This document shows, in pieces, positions 51,480 through 60,053 of a stretch of DNA of 64,000 nucleotides. A program made the translations under genes and the position numbers. How positions within the stretch are numbered: position 1 is the first letter of the stretch; every line of letters begins with the position of its first letter. Below the pieces are notes generated by a model, which worked only from the letters and a program-made list of their open reading frames with translations, was not told where the DNA came from and ran no database searches. This stretch comes from Amycolatopsis rubida (lineage in GTDB: Bacteria; Actinomycetota; Actinomycetes; Mycobacteriales; Pseudonocardiaceae). The stretch covers positions 1,550,001 to 1,614,000 of the forward strand of contig NZ_FOWC01000001.1 of NCBI RefSeq assembly GCF_900115345.1. The letters are read 5' to 3'.

Positions 51480-51772
51480 AACCAGCTAGCCCCGCTGTCC
51501 CCGCAAGCCTTGACCCAGCCAGGCCGCGAGTGACCTGAGGAAGTCACCTTCGGCCTGCAAGGCTGCTGGCTTGCAGGCGGCTTGGCTAGTTCGCTGGTGA
51601 CGTACGGGTTTCCGGCTTGCGGGACTCGCTGGTGGCCAGCCTGATCGGATTCCGCACGACTCTGGGCGCGGGGCTCCGTTGGCCTGCACCGCTGTCCTGC
51701 AGTTCGCGCATGGCCACCACGGTTCCGCCCCATCCAGGCCTGGTCCGAGCAACATCAAGATCCCCAGTCGCA
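51352..51772. other. 421-bp interval between the coiled-coil gene and the FGGY kinase
   Basis: The interval holds the 65-bp tandem repeat and a 9-bp hairpin (51553-51561 with 51570-51578, GCCTGCAAG arms) that may terminate either convergent gene. No gene is supported. Confidence 0.6.
51553..51578. terminator. Hairpin between convergent genes
   Basis: GCCTGCAAG (51553-51561) and CTTGCAGGC (51570-51578) pair around an 8-nt loop, between the coiled-coil gene and the end of the FGGY kinase gene. Confidence 0.45.
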
Positions 51773-53212
51773 TCACCCCGCCGCCACGGTGAACAGTTCG
51801 TCGTCAATCCAGCCGCGATCTCGCAACTCGCGGCAAAACCGTTGGTACGAAGCCAACATCGCCGCTGACTCGCCCGACGAGGGCTCAACCAACGACCCCA
51901 CCGGCATTCCCTTGCACGCCGCACGCAGACCACCCGACGTGCACCCCGCCGCCGCGAGGAGTGCCGCGCCGTATCCCGTTTCCGCCTGTGCTGCGAGTTG
52001 TAACCCGAGCCCGTTCACCGTCGCCCGGATCTGCGTCCACAAAGGACTCTTGCTGCCACCGCCCGCCGCCAGGAGCGGTTCACGGATCGGAACCCCCAGA
52101 CGCCGCAAATGGTCCAGGGCGAGTCGCTCCAGGAAGGCGACTCCTTCCAGCCGAGCCCGATGCAGCTCGACCTCGTCGACTGGGCTGCCAAGGACGAAGC
52201 CCTCTGCGTCGCCGTGGGCGAACGGAAAACGTTCTCCCTTGCGCCGCAACGGGAACGCCACTACCTCGGCCGGACCGCGAGCAGCGGCGGCGGCGTCCAG
52301 TTCGGCCAGCCGCAGACTGTCCGAAACGGACTCGCCACCGGTGTTCGCCGCGCCGCCCGGCAACCACCAACCGTCTGGATGCCGATGGCTGTACATGACT
52401 CCAGTGGGATCCGGCACCAGCGTTTCCGTGACGCCCTTCAGGACATACGTGGTCCCGAGAATCCCTACGAACCGCCCCGGTTCGACCGCACCCGCGGCCA
52501 GCTGTCCCGCGCATCCGTCCGTCATGCCCGCCACCACGAGACATCCGGCAGGCAATCCGGCGACTGGCACCGAAATCTCGCCGAGCACGCTCGTCGGCGC
52601 GACCACCGGCGGCAGCATCCCGTCCGGCACGCCCAATCCGGCGAATACCTCGGTCGGCCATTCCTCAGCCAGCGGGTCGTACCCGCTTTTGAGCGCGTGC
52701 GACCAATCTGCCGCGACCGGATGTCCGGTCAGTTTCGCCGCGATCATCTCCGGCGTGTGCCGGACGGCGACCGCCTCGGTGTGCTCGGCCAGCCAGGCGA
52801 TCCGGCCGAGTGCCGCGGTCGGCGAGACGCCCGAGCCCAGTTTCCGCCATCGTCTGGCCCCGAGTTCTACGGCTTTCGCGTTGTAATCCGCTCCGCGCCG
52901 GTCGTCGTACATCAACGCGGGCGTCACCGGTTCGCCTGCGGCATCGACTCCGACGATCGTTCCGGACGTAGCCGCGATCGCCATCGCCGAGACTTCCGTG
53001 CCGCGTCCAGGCAGCGCGGCAGTGACCCCGTTCAGCACCGAACCGACCGCGGGCCACCATGCCGACGGATCCTGTTCGCTGCGGCCACCGCCCGCGCGCA
53101 CCGGCGCCGGCAGCGACGCCGATGCGGTGGCGAGGACCGAGCCGCCGCGCACCGCGAAGGCGCGAACCCCCGCGGTGGCGACGTCGATGCCGACCGAGAC
53201 CTGCTCGTTCAC
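51773..53212 (-). CDS. FGGY-family carbohydrate kinase (kinase 1 of the polyol locus)
   Basis: The 479-residue kinase has the N-terminal phosphate loop VGIDVATAGVRAF (8-20), a second acidic site MYDDRRGADY (about 100), VVAGMTDGCAGQLAAG with the catalytic Asp (about 228-243) and the C-terminal AAGGGSKSPLWTQIRA adenosine motif (about 396-411). FGGY kinases phosphorylate pentoses, polyols, glycerol or tetritols; the specific sugar is not evident. GTG 53212 overlaps the MFS stop as GTGA, so uptake and phosphorylation are coupled. It is the last gene of the leftward arm. Confidence 0.9.
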   Translation of the reverse strand: MNEQVSVGIDVATAGVRAFAVRGGSVLATASASLPAPVRAGGGRSEQDPSAWWPAVGSVLNGVTAALPGRGTEVSAMAIAATSGTIVGVDAAGEPVTPALMYDDRRGADYNAKAVELGARRWRKLGSGVSPTAALGRIAWLAEHTEAVAVRHTPEMIAAKLTGHPVAADWSHALKSGYDPLAEEWPTEVFAGLGVPDGMLPPVVAPTSVLGEISVPVAGLPAGCLVVAGMTDGCAGQLAAGAVEPGRFVGILGTTYVLKGVTETLVPDPTGVMYSHRHPDGWWLPGGAANTGGESVSDSLRLAELDAAAAARGPAEVVAFPLRRKGERFPFAHGDAEGFVLGSPVDEVELHRARLEGVAFLERLALDHLRRLGVPIREPLLAAGGGSKSPLWTQIRATVNGLGLQLAAQAETGYGAALLAAAGCTSGGLRAACKGMPVGSLVEPSSGESAAMLASYQRFCRELRDRGWIDDELFTVAAG

Positions 53213-54540
53213 GCCGTGCTGACCCTCTCTTCGACATCTTGCAAACTGCCGTCGTTCGCGAGTGCTTTCTCGGTTTCCTCAGGCAGCTTCAGGAAGCGCA
53301 CCAGCACCGCGGCCACCAGGTACAGCGCGGCGAAGATGATGACGACTCCGGCGGCACCGGCCGGCCCGAGGAACAGCGACACGATCGCCGGTCCGACGAA
53401 CGCCGCCGCGCCCGCGCCGAGGTTCAGCAGAGCCATCGCGCCGCCCTTGTGCTCCGGGGCCAGCGACGGCAGCAGCGCGGAGATCGGCACGAACCCGGCG
53501 AGCGTCGCACCGTAGAGCGCGCCGACGATCAGCGCGAGCCAGTAGTACTGCGAGCCCATCGCGACCGGCACGAAGTACAGCAGCAGGATCGAGATCGCGC
53601 AGCCGATCGCGCCGAACCAGAAAATCGTGGTGCGCCAGCCGATCCGGTCGCTCAGTACGCCGAAGATCAGGTTGAAGAAGATGTTCGTCCCGTAGATCAC
53701 CGACACGAGCAGCAGCCAGCGGCTTTCCCCGAACCCGATCTGGGAGATGAAGATCGTCGGGAAGAACACGAGCATGCCGAATTCCGGCGCGGTATTGATG
53801 ACCCGCACGATCATGCCGACGCCGACCCGCGGCTTCTTCCATGCGATCGAGACGCTGGAAACCAGGCTCTGCACCGGTTTCACGTCCGGTGGCGCGAGCC
53901 TGCGGTACCCCGTGCGCTGCCGGACGCCGAACACCGCCACGAGCCCGCCGACGCCGAGCAGCACGACCGCGACCCACAGCGTGCCGTAGTGGCCGAACAG
54001 GGGATTGGTGAAGCTTGCGACGAGCGCGCCGAGCGTGGGCAGGCCGCCGGTAAAGGCGAAGTAGAACCAGCCGACCGCCGCGCCGAGCCGGGCGACCGGG
54101 GCCACCGCGGTGATCCACACCAGGAACCCGAACGCGAACATCGGGTAGCCGAATCCGCGGATGCCGTAGCAGATCAGCATCGCCGTGTAGTTCCCGCCGG
54201 CGAGGCCGATCGTCAGGAACAGCGCGTCGAACACCAGCCAGATGACCAGGCCGATGACCATTACCCGGCGCGGGCCCCACAGTTCGGACAGCGCGCCCGA
54301 CAGCCAGGACGCCAGCATCACCGCGACGCCGTACACGGTGATCACGTACGACGCCTTGATTTCCGTGCCCGCGCCGTTGTCCGCCATGTACGGCGCGATG
54401 AAACCGGACTCCACTCCGTCGCCGATCATGAACAGGAGCAGTCCGACATACCCGAGGAACAGGGGCGCGGGCAGCCCCCATTTCGTGAGCAAGCGCCCGA
54501 AGCCCGACTTGGGCAACTCCGCTGTTGCCGACTCGTTCAT
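53209..54540 (-). CDS. MFS transporter, RbtT/DalT/CsbX-like (sugar-alcohol type)
   Basis: The 443-residue protein has 12 predicted helices. The first, with GYVGLLLFMIGDGVESGFIAPYM (about 26-48), is characteristic of the ribitol/arabitol transporter subgroup, and SGALSELWGPRRVMVIG is the MFS loop 2-3 motif. Start ATG 54540 (MNESATAEL) is chosen because upstream sequence crosses the probable operator. It is coupled to the FGGY kinase by GTGA. Substrate inference: a sugar alcohol or related polyhydroxy compound. Confidence 0.85.
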   Translation of the reverse strand: MNESATAELPKSGFGRLLTKWGLPAPLFLGYVGLLLFMIGDGVESGFIAPYMADNGAGTEIKASYVITVYGVAVMLASWLSGALSELWGPRRVMVIGLVIWLVFDALFLTIGLAGGNYTAMLICYGIRGFGYPMFAFGFLVWITAVAPVARLGAAVGWFYFAFTGGLPTLGALVASFTNPLFGHYGTLWVAVVLLGVGGLVAVFGVRQRTGYRRLAPPDVKPVQSLVSSVSIAWKKPRVGVGMIVRVINTAPEFGMLVFFPTIFISQIGFGESRWLLLVSVIYGTNIFFNLIFGVLSDRIGWRTTIFWFGAIGCAISILLLYFVPVAMGSQYYWLALIVGALYGATLAGFVPISALLPSLAPEHKGGAMALLNLGAGAAAFVGPAIVSLFLGPAGAAGVVIIFAALYLVAAVLVRFLKLPEETEKALANDGSLQDVEERVSTA

Positions 54541-54581
54541 ACACGCCTCCATGACGTCGAGATCCAACGTATCATGGACTG

Positions 54582-54594
54582 TGTGAACTTCGCA
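54582..54594. promoter_or_regulatory. Operator palindrome upstream of the MFS-kinase genes
   Basis: TGTGAACTTCGCA fits TGnGAAnTTCnCA, a 13-bp palindrome with the same core as the two sites at 56057 and 56077. It lies between the deoR stop and the MFS start, implying an internal regulated promoter. Confidence 0.6.
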
Positions 54595-54616
54595 CGCAAG
54601 AGTGTTATTAAGTCGA

Positions 54617-55411
54617 TCAGTTCTCGGGATCTTCGGCGACCTGCACTTCGACCCGGCTGCGCATCTCGTCGACATAGTGCGGATCGGCGCCCTCGTCCAC
54701 GATCAGCAGGTCGTAGTCGTCCAGCGCCGCGAGCCGATGCAGCGCCGTGCGCTTCATCTTGCTGTGGTCCATCAGCAGCACCTTGTGCCGTGCCGCGGCC
54801 AGCATGGCCCGTTTGATCATCACGATCTCGGGTTCCTGGTGGAAGCTCATCGACGTGCTCATCGCCGAGGTGGACACGAACGCGATGTCCACCGAGAGCC
54901 GCTCGATCGACTCGATGCTCTGCATGCCGAGGAACGAATCGTGGGTGGGCGAGTAGTCGCCGCCGATGCAGATCAGCCGCAGTTCGTGCACGTTCTTGAG
55001 CACGTCGATCGCGGCGAGGTAGTTCGTGGCCACAGTCAGCGGCGTCACCTCGACCAGGAGCCTGGCCAGCGCGAGGGCGCTGGTGGAATCGTCGAGCAGC
55101 ACCGACATGCCCGGCTCGACCTGCTCCACCGCGTGCATCGCGATCACCCGTTTGGCGTCGACGTGCGCGTTCATCCGGTATTCGGCGTTGCTCTCGAACA
55201 CCGTCGACGGCATCGCCGAGACCCCGCCGCGGTACTTCCGGACCAGGCCGCGCCGGGACAGTTCGTCGATGTCCCGGTGCACTGTCATCATGCTGACGCC
55301 GAGCAGGTCGACGAGCTCGCCGATGGTCGCCGAACCCTGCCGGAACACGTGCTCGGTCAGCTTCTGCTGACGATTCTCGCGGGGGTGTGCGGCAGGCTTT
55401 TCGCTCGACAT
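54617..55411 (-). CDS. DeoR-family transcriptional regulator of the polyol locus
   Basis: The 264-residue protein has an N-terminal DeoR winged helix (RQQKLTEHVFRQGSATIGELVDLLGVSMMTVHRDIDELSRRGLVRKYRGG, about 13-62) and the DeoR-C sugar-phosphate sensor (VLLDDSTSALALARLL, KVLLMDHSKMKRTALHRLA). Such repressors release DNA on binding a phosphorylated pathway intermediate. Start ATG 55411. It lies 7 bp downstream of the histidine phosphatase gene and upstream of the transporter, and is the natural reader of the three shared palindromes. Confidence 0.92.
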   Translation of the reverse strand: MSSEKPAAHPRENRQQKLTEHVFRQGSATIGELVDLLGVSMMTVHRDIDELSRRGLVRKYRGGVSAMPSTVFESNAEYRMNAHVDAKRVIAMHAVEQVEPGMSVLLDDSTSALALARLLVEVTPLTVATNYLAAIDVLKNVHELRLICIGGDYSPTHDSFLGMQSIESIERLSVDIAFVSTSAMSTSMSFHQEPEIVMIKRAMLAAARHKVLLMDHSKMKRTALHRLAALDDYDLLIVDEGADPHYVDEMRSRVEVQVAEDPEN

Positions 55412-55418
55412 GCCGTGA

Positions 55419-56030
55419 TTATCGCGGTTCCACTGGAAGGTTGAAGCGCACCAGGGCAGTTCGGTCACCACTCACCTCCAGTTCGGTGACGGCCGCGTTG
55501 TCCAGGCGGGGGAACACGCCGCGGTAGCGGCACAGCGGGATGCCGAGCAGCTGACAGAGCGTGAGCCGCAGCAGCGTGTTGTGCGCGACGACCAGCGCGA
55601 TTCCGCTGGTCGCGGCGGCAATCGCCCGGAGCGCGCGAGCCCCGCGTTCAGCCGCCCCGGCCGGATCGTCGGCGTCGGGAAAGGCGCCGGCGATCGGATC
55701 GGCGAGGAAACGTTCGACCGCGTCGGGATCGGTCTCGCGCACCTCGTCGTGGGTGCGGCCCTCAGCGATGCCGAAATAGGTCTCCCGCAGGTCAGTGACG
55801 ATTTCCGGGACCAGATCCAGCGCCTCGGCCGCCGGTTCGATCGTGCGCCGGGCACGTTGTTGCGGCGAGCAGAACAGCGCGTCCGGTTTCACCCGGCGGG
55901 CGTACGCGGCCAGCGCGTCCGCCTGGCGGATCCCCTCCTTGGTCAGCGCTACCTCGCTGGTGCCCGCGTAGCGGTTCTCCGCGTGCCATTCGGTCTGCCC
56001 GTGCCTGGCCAGCAGCAGCCGTGCGCCCAC
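55419..56030 (-). CDS. Histidine-phosphatase family protein (phosphoglycerate mutase-like)
   Basis: The 203-residue protein has the catalytic LLLARHGQTEW (about 5-15), with His9-equivalent in RHG, Arg in QQRARRT, Glu in ETYFGIAEG and the second His in ALVVAHNTLLRL. The family includes cofactor-dependent mutases and many small sugar phosphatases; the length and locus favour a phosphatase acting on a pathway sugar phosphate (inference). It is the first gene of the leftward arm, 101 bp from the divergent HAD gene. Confidence 0.88.
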   Translation of the reverse strand: MGARLLLARHGQTEWHAENRYAGTSEVALTKEGIRQADALAAYARRVKPDALFCSPQQRARRTIEPAAEALDLVPEIVTDLRETYFGIAEGRTHDEVRETDPDAVERFLADPIAGAFPDADDPAGAAERGARALRAIAAATSGIALVVAHNTLLRLTLCQLLGIPLCRYRGVFPRLDNAAVTELEVSGDRTALVRFNLPVEPR

Positions 56031-56056
56031 TCGTGCCCTCCTTGTGTGAACACCCT

Positions 56057-56089
56057 TGCGAACTTCTCATTGTCGCTGTTAACTTAACA
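56057..56089. promoter_or_regulatory. Two 13-bp palindromic operators, 20 bp apart, in the divergent promoter
   Basis: TGCGAACTTCTCA (56057-56069) and TGTTAACTTAACA (56077-56089) are palindromic about a central C. Their starts are 20 bp apart, about two helical turns, which suits cooperative binding. They lie between the two divergent arms and match the site at 54582. Confidence 0.65.
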
Positions 56090-56131
56090 TTGCTCGTGTG
56101 AAACGGGCTCGTCTCTGAAGGGATCTGGTGG

Positions 56132-56815
56132 ATGACTCTCGACGCGGTGGTGTTCGACCTCGACGGTGTCCTGGTGGAAAGTGAACACCTCTGGGAGGAG
56201 AACTGGGTCGCTTTCGCCGCTCGGCACCAGGTCGAGTGGACTGCGGAGGACACGGCCTCGGTGCAGGGCATGAGCGCGCCCGAATGGGCAGGCTATCTCG
56301 CTCGCCGGTGCGGGGTGCCGGACCGGGCGGACGAGGTGGAACGCGCGGTGGTCGACGGCATGATCGCCTCGATCGACGCGGGCGAAGCGCCGTTGCTTCC
56401 GGGCGCGGGCGCGATGGTGCGTGAGGTCAGCGAGCGGGTCCCGGTCGCGCTCGCGTCGTCGGCGGCTCGCCGGGTGATCGACGCGGTGCTCGAAAAGCAC
56501 CAGCTCGCCGGCGAGTTCACCGCGACGGTGTCCAGTGCCGAGGTCGCGCGGGGCAAGCCGAACCCGGACGTCTACCTGGAGGCGGCGGCCCGGCTCGGCA
56601 AATCGGGCAGCGAATGCCTCGGGGTCGAGGACTCCAGCAACGGCATCCGGGCGGCGGCCGCGGCCGGGCTCACCGTGATCGCCCTGCCCAACCCGACATA
56701 CCCGCCGAAGCCGGACGCGCTGGAGCTGGCCAGCGCGGTGGCCGAGAGCAATGACGACGTCCGGCTGAAGCTCCTGGCCTACTTGGCCGGCGAGCCGGTG
56801 GCTGCGAGGGACTGA
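56132..56815 (+). CDS. HAD-superfamily phosphatase/phosphomutase
   Basis: The 227-residue protein has HAD motif I VVFDLDGVLVES (Asp9, Asp11), motif II VALASSA (Ser in the middle of the protein), the Lys of GKPNPDVYLEA (motif III) and GVEDSSNGI (motif IV). A helical cap domain (about 17-95) puts it in subclass I, like beta-phosphoglucomutase and small sugar phosphatases. It is the first gene of the rightward arm and the DAK-type kinase starts 3 bp after its stop. It may remove dead-end sugar phosphates or complete the pathway. Confidence 0.9.
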   Translation: MTLDAVVFDLDGVLVESEHLWEENWVAFAARHQVEWTAEDTASVQGMSAPEWAGYLARRCGVPDRADEVERAVVDGMIASIDAGEAPLLPGAGAMVREVSERVPVALASSAARRVIDAVLEKHQLAGEFTATVSSAEVARGKPNPDVYLEAAARLGKSGSECLGVEDSSNGIRAAAAAGLTVIALPNPTYPPKPDALELASAVAESNDDVRLKLLAYLAGEPVAARD

Positions 56816-56818
56816 ACC

Positions 56819-58504
56819 ATGACCACCTTGGGTTCCCCGGACACGTTCAAGCGGCAGTGGCTGGACGGGTTCGTCACCGCGTACGGCCGCACGGTCCAGA
56901 AGGTGCCGGATGCCTACGGGGTCGTCCGCCGCGAGGCTCCGGCGAGTTCGAAGGTCGCGGTCGTGATCGGCGGTGGATGCGGTCACTACCCGGCGTTCGC
57001 GGGTCTCGTCGGCCCTGGCCTGGCCGACGGCGCGGTCGTCGGAGACGTGTTCACGAGCCCGAGTGCCGAGCAGGTCTACCGCACGGCTCGGGCGGCGGAC
57101 AACGGTGCTGGTGTGCTCTTCGGCTTCGGCAATTACCAGGGCGACGTGCTCCACTTCGGACTCGCCGCGCGCAGGCTGGCGGCGGAGGGCATCCCGAGCC
57201 GCACCATCCTGGTCACCGACGACATCGCGAGCGGCCCGGCGACCGAACCGGAACGACGTCGCGGCGTGGCAGGCGATTTCCTGGTCTTCAAGATCGCCGG
57301 TGCGGCGGCGGAGCGAGGCTACCGCCTCGACGCGGTGTACGAGGTCGCGGCGAAGGCGAACGCTCGCACACGGACGTTCGGCGTCGCGTTCGGCGGTTGC
57401 ACGCTGCCCGGGGCGGACGCGCCGCTGTTCACGGTCGCGGACCAGGAAATGGAGCTGGGCCTCGGAATCCACGGTGAACCGGGCGTGCGCACGGTGGGTC
57501 GGCTGTCCGCGGCGGAGCTGGCGGACGAACTGGTCGACGGTCTCCTGCCGGAGCTGCCGGACGGGGACGGCCGCGTGGTCGTGCTGGTGAACGGGCTCGG
57601 CCGCACCAAATACGAGGAAATGTTCGTCACTTACACCCGCGTGCACGAACGGCTCGCCCAGGCCGGGCTCAGCCCGGTGCATTCCGAGGTCGGCGAGTTC
57701 GTCACCTCGCTCGACATGGCCGGGGTTTCGCTGTCGATCCTGGTGCTGGACGACGAATTGGCCGAGCTGTACACCGCGCCGTGCGACACCCCGGGCTACC
57801 GCACCAGCGGCGCCGAGCTGGGCACGGTCGACCTTGAGTCCACAGTGGACGAACTGCTGACCGCGGAGGCTCCGGGGACCAGCGTGGTCGACCGGGTTCT
57901 CACTGCGGCTTTGCGCAGCATCGAAGAAAACGAAGCGGAGCTGGGCAGGCTTGACGCGGTGGCCGCGGACGGAGACCACGGGCTCGGCATGACCCGCGGG
58001 ATGCGCGCCGCCGTCGCTGCCGCGCGGCGCGAACCGGACACGGTTTCCGGTGCGCTGCTGGCCGCCGGTACGGCGTTCGCCGATGCGGCTGGCGGTGCCT
58101 CGGGTGCGTTGTACGGCGTGCTGCTGGCGGAGACCGGTGCCGGTCTGACCGGTGCCGAAGCCGGGGACATCACCACGGCGATGCTCGCCGACGCCGTCGA
58201 CGGTGCGGTTCGCGCGTTCTGTGAGCTGGGCAAGGCCGAACTGGGCGAGAAGACAATGCTCGACGCGATCGAGCCGTTCCGGGCCACGCTGCGGGAGCAG
58301 GCGGGTTCGGAAGTAGTGCAAGCCTGGCGGAAAGCCGCTGGAGCCGCGGTCGTAGGCGCGCGGGAGACCGCGCACTTGCGTCCGGCGAAGGGACGCGCGG
58401 CGCGGCTCGTGCAACGGAGCGAGGGTCATTCGGACCCGGGTGCGGTGTCGTTCTCGCTGCTGGTCACGGCTGTCGGCGAGGAGCTGGAAAGGAGCGCGGA
58501 CTGA
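56819..58504 (+). CDS. DAK-family ketose kinase (DhaK-DhaL fusion; erythrulose kinase candidate)
   Basis: The 561-residue protein fuses a DhaK substrate domain (about 1-330) and a DhaL ATP domain (about 350-561). DhaK has GGGCGHYPAFAGLVGPGLADGAVVGDVFTSPS (51-82) and the substrate-binding His218 in GIHGEPG, which forms the hemiaminal with the ketone. DhaL has DADGDHG-like VAADGDHGLGM (381-391) for Mg-ATP. Beside an RpiB-type isomerase, the best precedent is the mycobacterial erythrulose kinases, which are DAK proteins. Dihydroxyacetone itself is the alternative. TGATG overlap with rpiB. Confidence 0.9.
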   Translation: MTTLGSPDTFKRQWLDGFVTAYGRTVQKVPDAYGVVRREAPASSKVAVVIGGGCGHYPAFAGLVGPGLADGAVVGDVFTSPSAEQVYRTARAADNGAGVLFGFGNYQGDVLHFGLAARRLAAEGIPSRTILVTDDIASGPATEPERRRGVAGDFLVFKIAGAAAERGYRLDAVYEVAAKANARTRTFGVAFGGCTLPGADAPLFTVADQEMELGLGIHGEPGVRTVGRLSAAELADELVDGLLPELPDGDGRVVVLVNGLGRTKYEEMFVTYTRVHERLAQAGLSPVHSEVGEFVTSLDMAGVSLSILVLDDELAELYTAPCDTPGYRTSGAELGTVDLESTVDELLTAEAPGTSVVDRVLTAALRSIEENEAELGRLDAVAADGDHGLGMTRGMRAAVAAARREPDTVSGALLAAGTAFADAAGGASGALYGVLLAETGAGLTGAEAGDITTAMLADAVDGAVRAFCELGKAELGEKTMLDAIEPFRATLREQAGSEVVQAWRKAAGAAVVGARETAHLRPAKGRAARLVQRSEGHSDPGAVSFSLLVTAVGEELERSAD

Positions 58505-58959
58505 TGCGCATCGTGGTGGCGGCGGACAACGCCGGGGTCGAACTGAAGAATCAGCTGCGCGACCTGCTGCAGGCCGACGAACGAGTCACCGAGGTGACCG
58601 ACCTCGGCGTGCCGGACGCGGCGGACGATCGGGCGTACCCGTTGCTGGGACTTGCCGCCGCGGAAGCCATCGCTCGCGGTGAGGCAGACCGCGGCGTCCT
58701 GGTGTGCGGCACCGGCATCGGCATGGCGATCTCGGCGAACAAGGTGCCTGGCGTGCGGGCGACGGTGGCGCACGATTCGTACTCCGCCGAGCGGTCGATC
58801 AAATCGAACGACTGCCAGGTGATCACCTTCGGAGCGCGGGCGATCGGCCCTGAAGTGGCGAAGAAGATCGTGGCCGAATGGGTCGGGTACCGCTTCGATC
58901 CGGCGTCGGCCAGCGCGACCAAGGTCGCGCACATCACCGAATACGAGAACGCCCACTGA
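58504..58959 (+). CDS. RpiB/LacAB-family sugar-phosphate isomerase
   Basis: The 151-residue protein has the family signature VLVCGTGIGMAISANKVPGVRA (65-86), with Cys68 as the likely general base, and the phosphate-binding SIKSNDCQVITFGARAIG (about 98-115). RpiB homologues isomerise ribose-5-phosphate, allose-6-phosphate or erythrulose-4-phosphate. With a DAK-type kinase immediately upstream (TGATG overlap), conversion of erythrulose phosphate to erythrose-4-phosphate is attractive. Its specificity cannot be proven by sequence. Confidence 0.92.
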   Translation: MRIVVAADNAGVELKNQLRDLLQADERVTEVTDLGVPDAADDRAYPLLGLAAAEAIARGEADRGVLVCGTGIGMAISANKVPGVRATVAHDSYSAERSIKSNDCQVITFGARAIGPEVAKKIVAEWVGYRFDPASASATKVAHITEYENAH

Positions 58960-59012
58960 CCAAGGCGTCCGTCGTGACGCACAATCGGCACAGAGCGAGT
59001 GAGGGAGCAGAG

Positions 59013-60053
59013 TTGCACATTCTCGCTGCGGGAGACCACTTCGTCAGCCCCGGCCTGCTGGCCGGAGCCGTTCGCGCGGAACTCGGCGGCGGCCATGAGG
59101 TCGCCGAGCTGACGCTGCCGTGGCCGGTCGAGCCGTTCGGGCCGGTCGGCAACGTGCTGGAGGCCAGCGGTACCGAAGACCAGGTGATCGAGGCACTCGC
59201 CGGTGCCGAGGCTGTGGTCACGCAGATGGCCCCGTTCACCAAGAAGGTCTTCGCTGCCGCGCCGGCGCTCAAGCTCGTGTCGGTGTGCCGCGGCGGGCCG
59301 GTGAATGTCGACCTCGCCGCCGCCACCGAGGCTGGAGTCGCCGTCACGTACGCGCCGGGACGCAACGCGGGCGCGGCGGCCGAGTTCGCGGTCGGCATGA
59401 TCCTCGCCGCGATGCGGCGGATCTCGACCTCCTCGGCCGAACTGCTCGCCGGCACCTGGCGCGGTGACTACTACGCCTACGACCAGGCCGGACTGGAGCT
59501 GGGCGGCACCACGGTCGGGCTCGTCGGGTACGGCGCGATCGGGTCCCGGGTCACCAAGGTGCTCGTCGCCTTCGGGGCGAACGTCCTGGTGGCTGACCCC
59601 TACGCGGACCGGGCCGCGGTAGCGGCCGATGGCGCACAGCTTGTCGAGCTTGACGAGCTGCTCCGGCAGAGCCGCGTCGTGAGCCTGCACGCGCGGCTCA
59701 CCGAGGAGACCCGGCACCTCATCAACGCGAGCAAACTCGACCTGCTGCCGGAGGGCGCGGTCCTCGTGAACACCGCTCGCGGTGGCCTGCTCGACTACGC
59801 GCCGCTTCCCGACGCCCTGCGGTCGGGTCGGCTCGGTGCGCTCGCCCTCGACGTTTACGACGTCGAACCGCCGCCGGCGGACTGGGCGCTGCGCGACGCG
59901 CCCAACGTGATCGCGACTCCGCATCTCGCCGGCGCGAGCAGGCAGACCGCCGAGCGAGCGGCCGCGATCGTCGCCGCGGAAGTCGGCCGGTACGCCCGCG
60001 GCGAGCAGCTGGCCAACCTCGCGAATCCCGAGGTGCTGGAGCGACGGCCGTGA
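59013..60053 (+). CDS. D-isomer-specific 2-hydroxyacid dehydrogenase
   Basis: The 346-residue protein has the NAD-binding VGLVGYGAIGSRVTK (168-182) with GYGAIG at 172-177, the catalytic Arg region in LVNTARGGLLD, Glu in DVYDVEPPP and the catalytic His in TPHLAGAS. Its substrate half begins HILAAGDHFV. It oxidises or reduces a 2-hydroxy/2-keto acid, perhaps a tetronate or pentonate in this locus. TTG 59013 is preferred because GAGGGAG lies 6 nt upstream and the homologous sequence starts here. GTGA overlap with the next kinase. Confidence 0.9.
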   Translation: MHILAAGDHFVSPGLLAGAVRAELGGGHEVAELTLPWPVEPFGPVGNVLEASGTEDQVIEALAGAEAVVTQMAPFTKKVFAAAPALKLVSVCRGGPVNVDLAAATEAGVAVTYAPGRNAGAAAEFAVGMILAAMRRISTSSAELLAGTWRGDYYAYDQAGLELGGTTVGLVGYGAIGSRVTKVLVAFGANVLVADPYADRAAVAADGAQLVELDELLRQSRVVSLHARLTEETRHLINASKLDLLPEGAVLVNTARGGLLDYAPLPDALRSGRLGALALDVYDVEPPPADWALRDAPNVIATPHLAGASRQTAERAAAIVAAEVGRYARGEQLANLANPEVLERRP

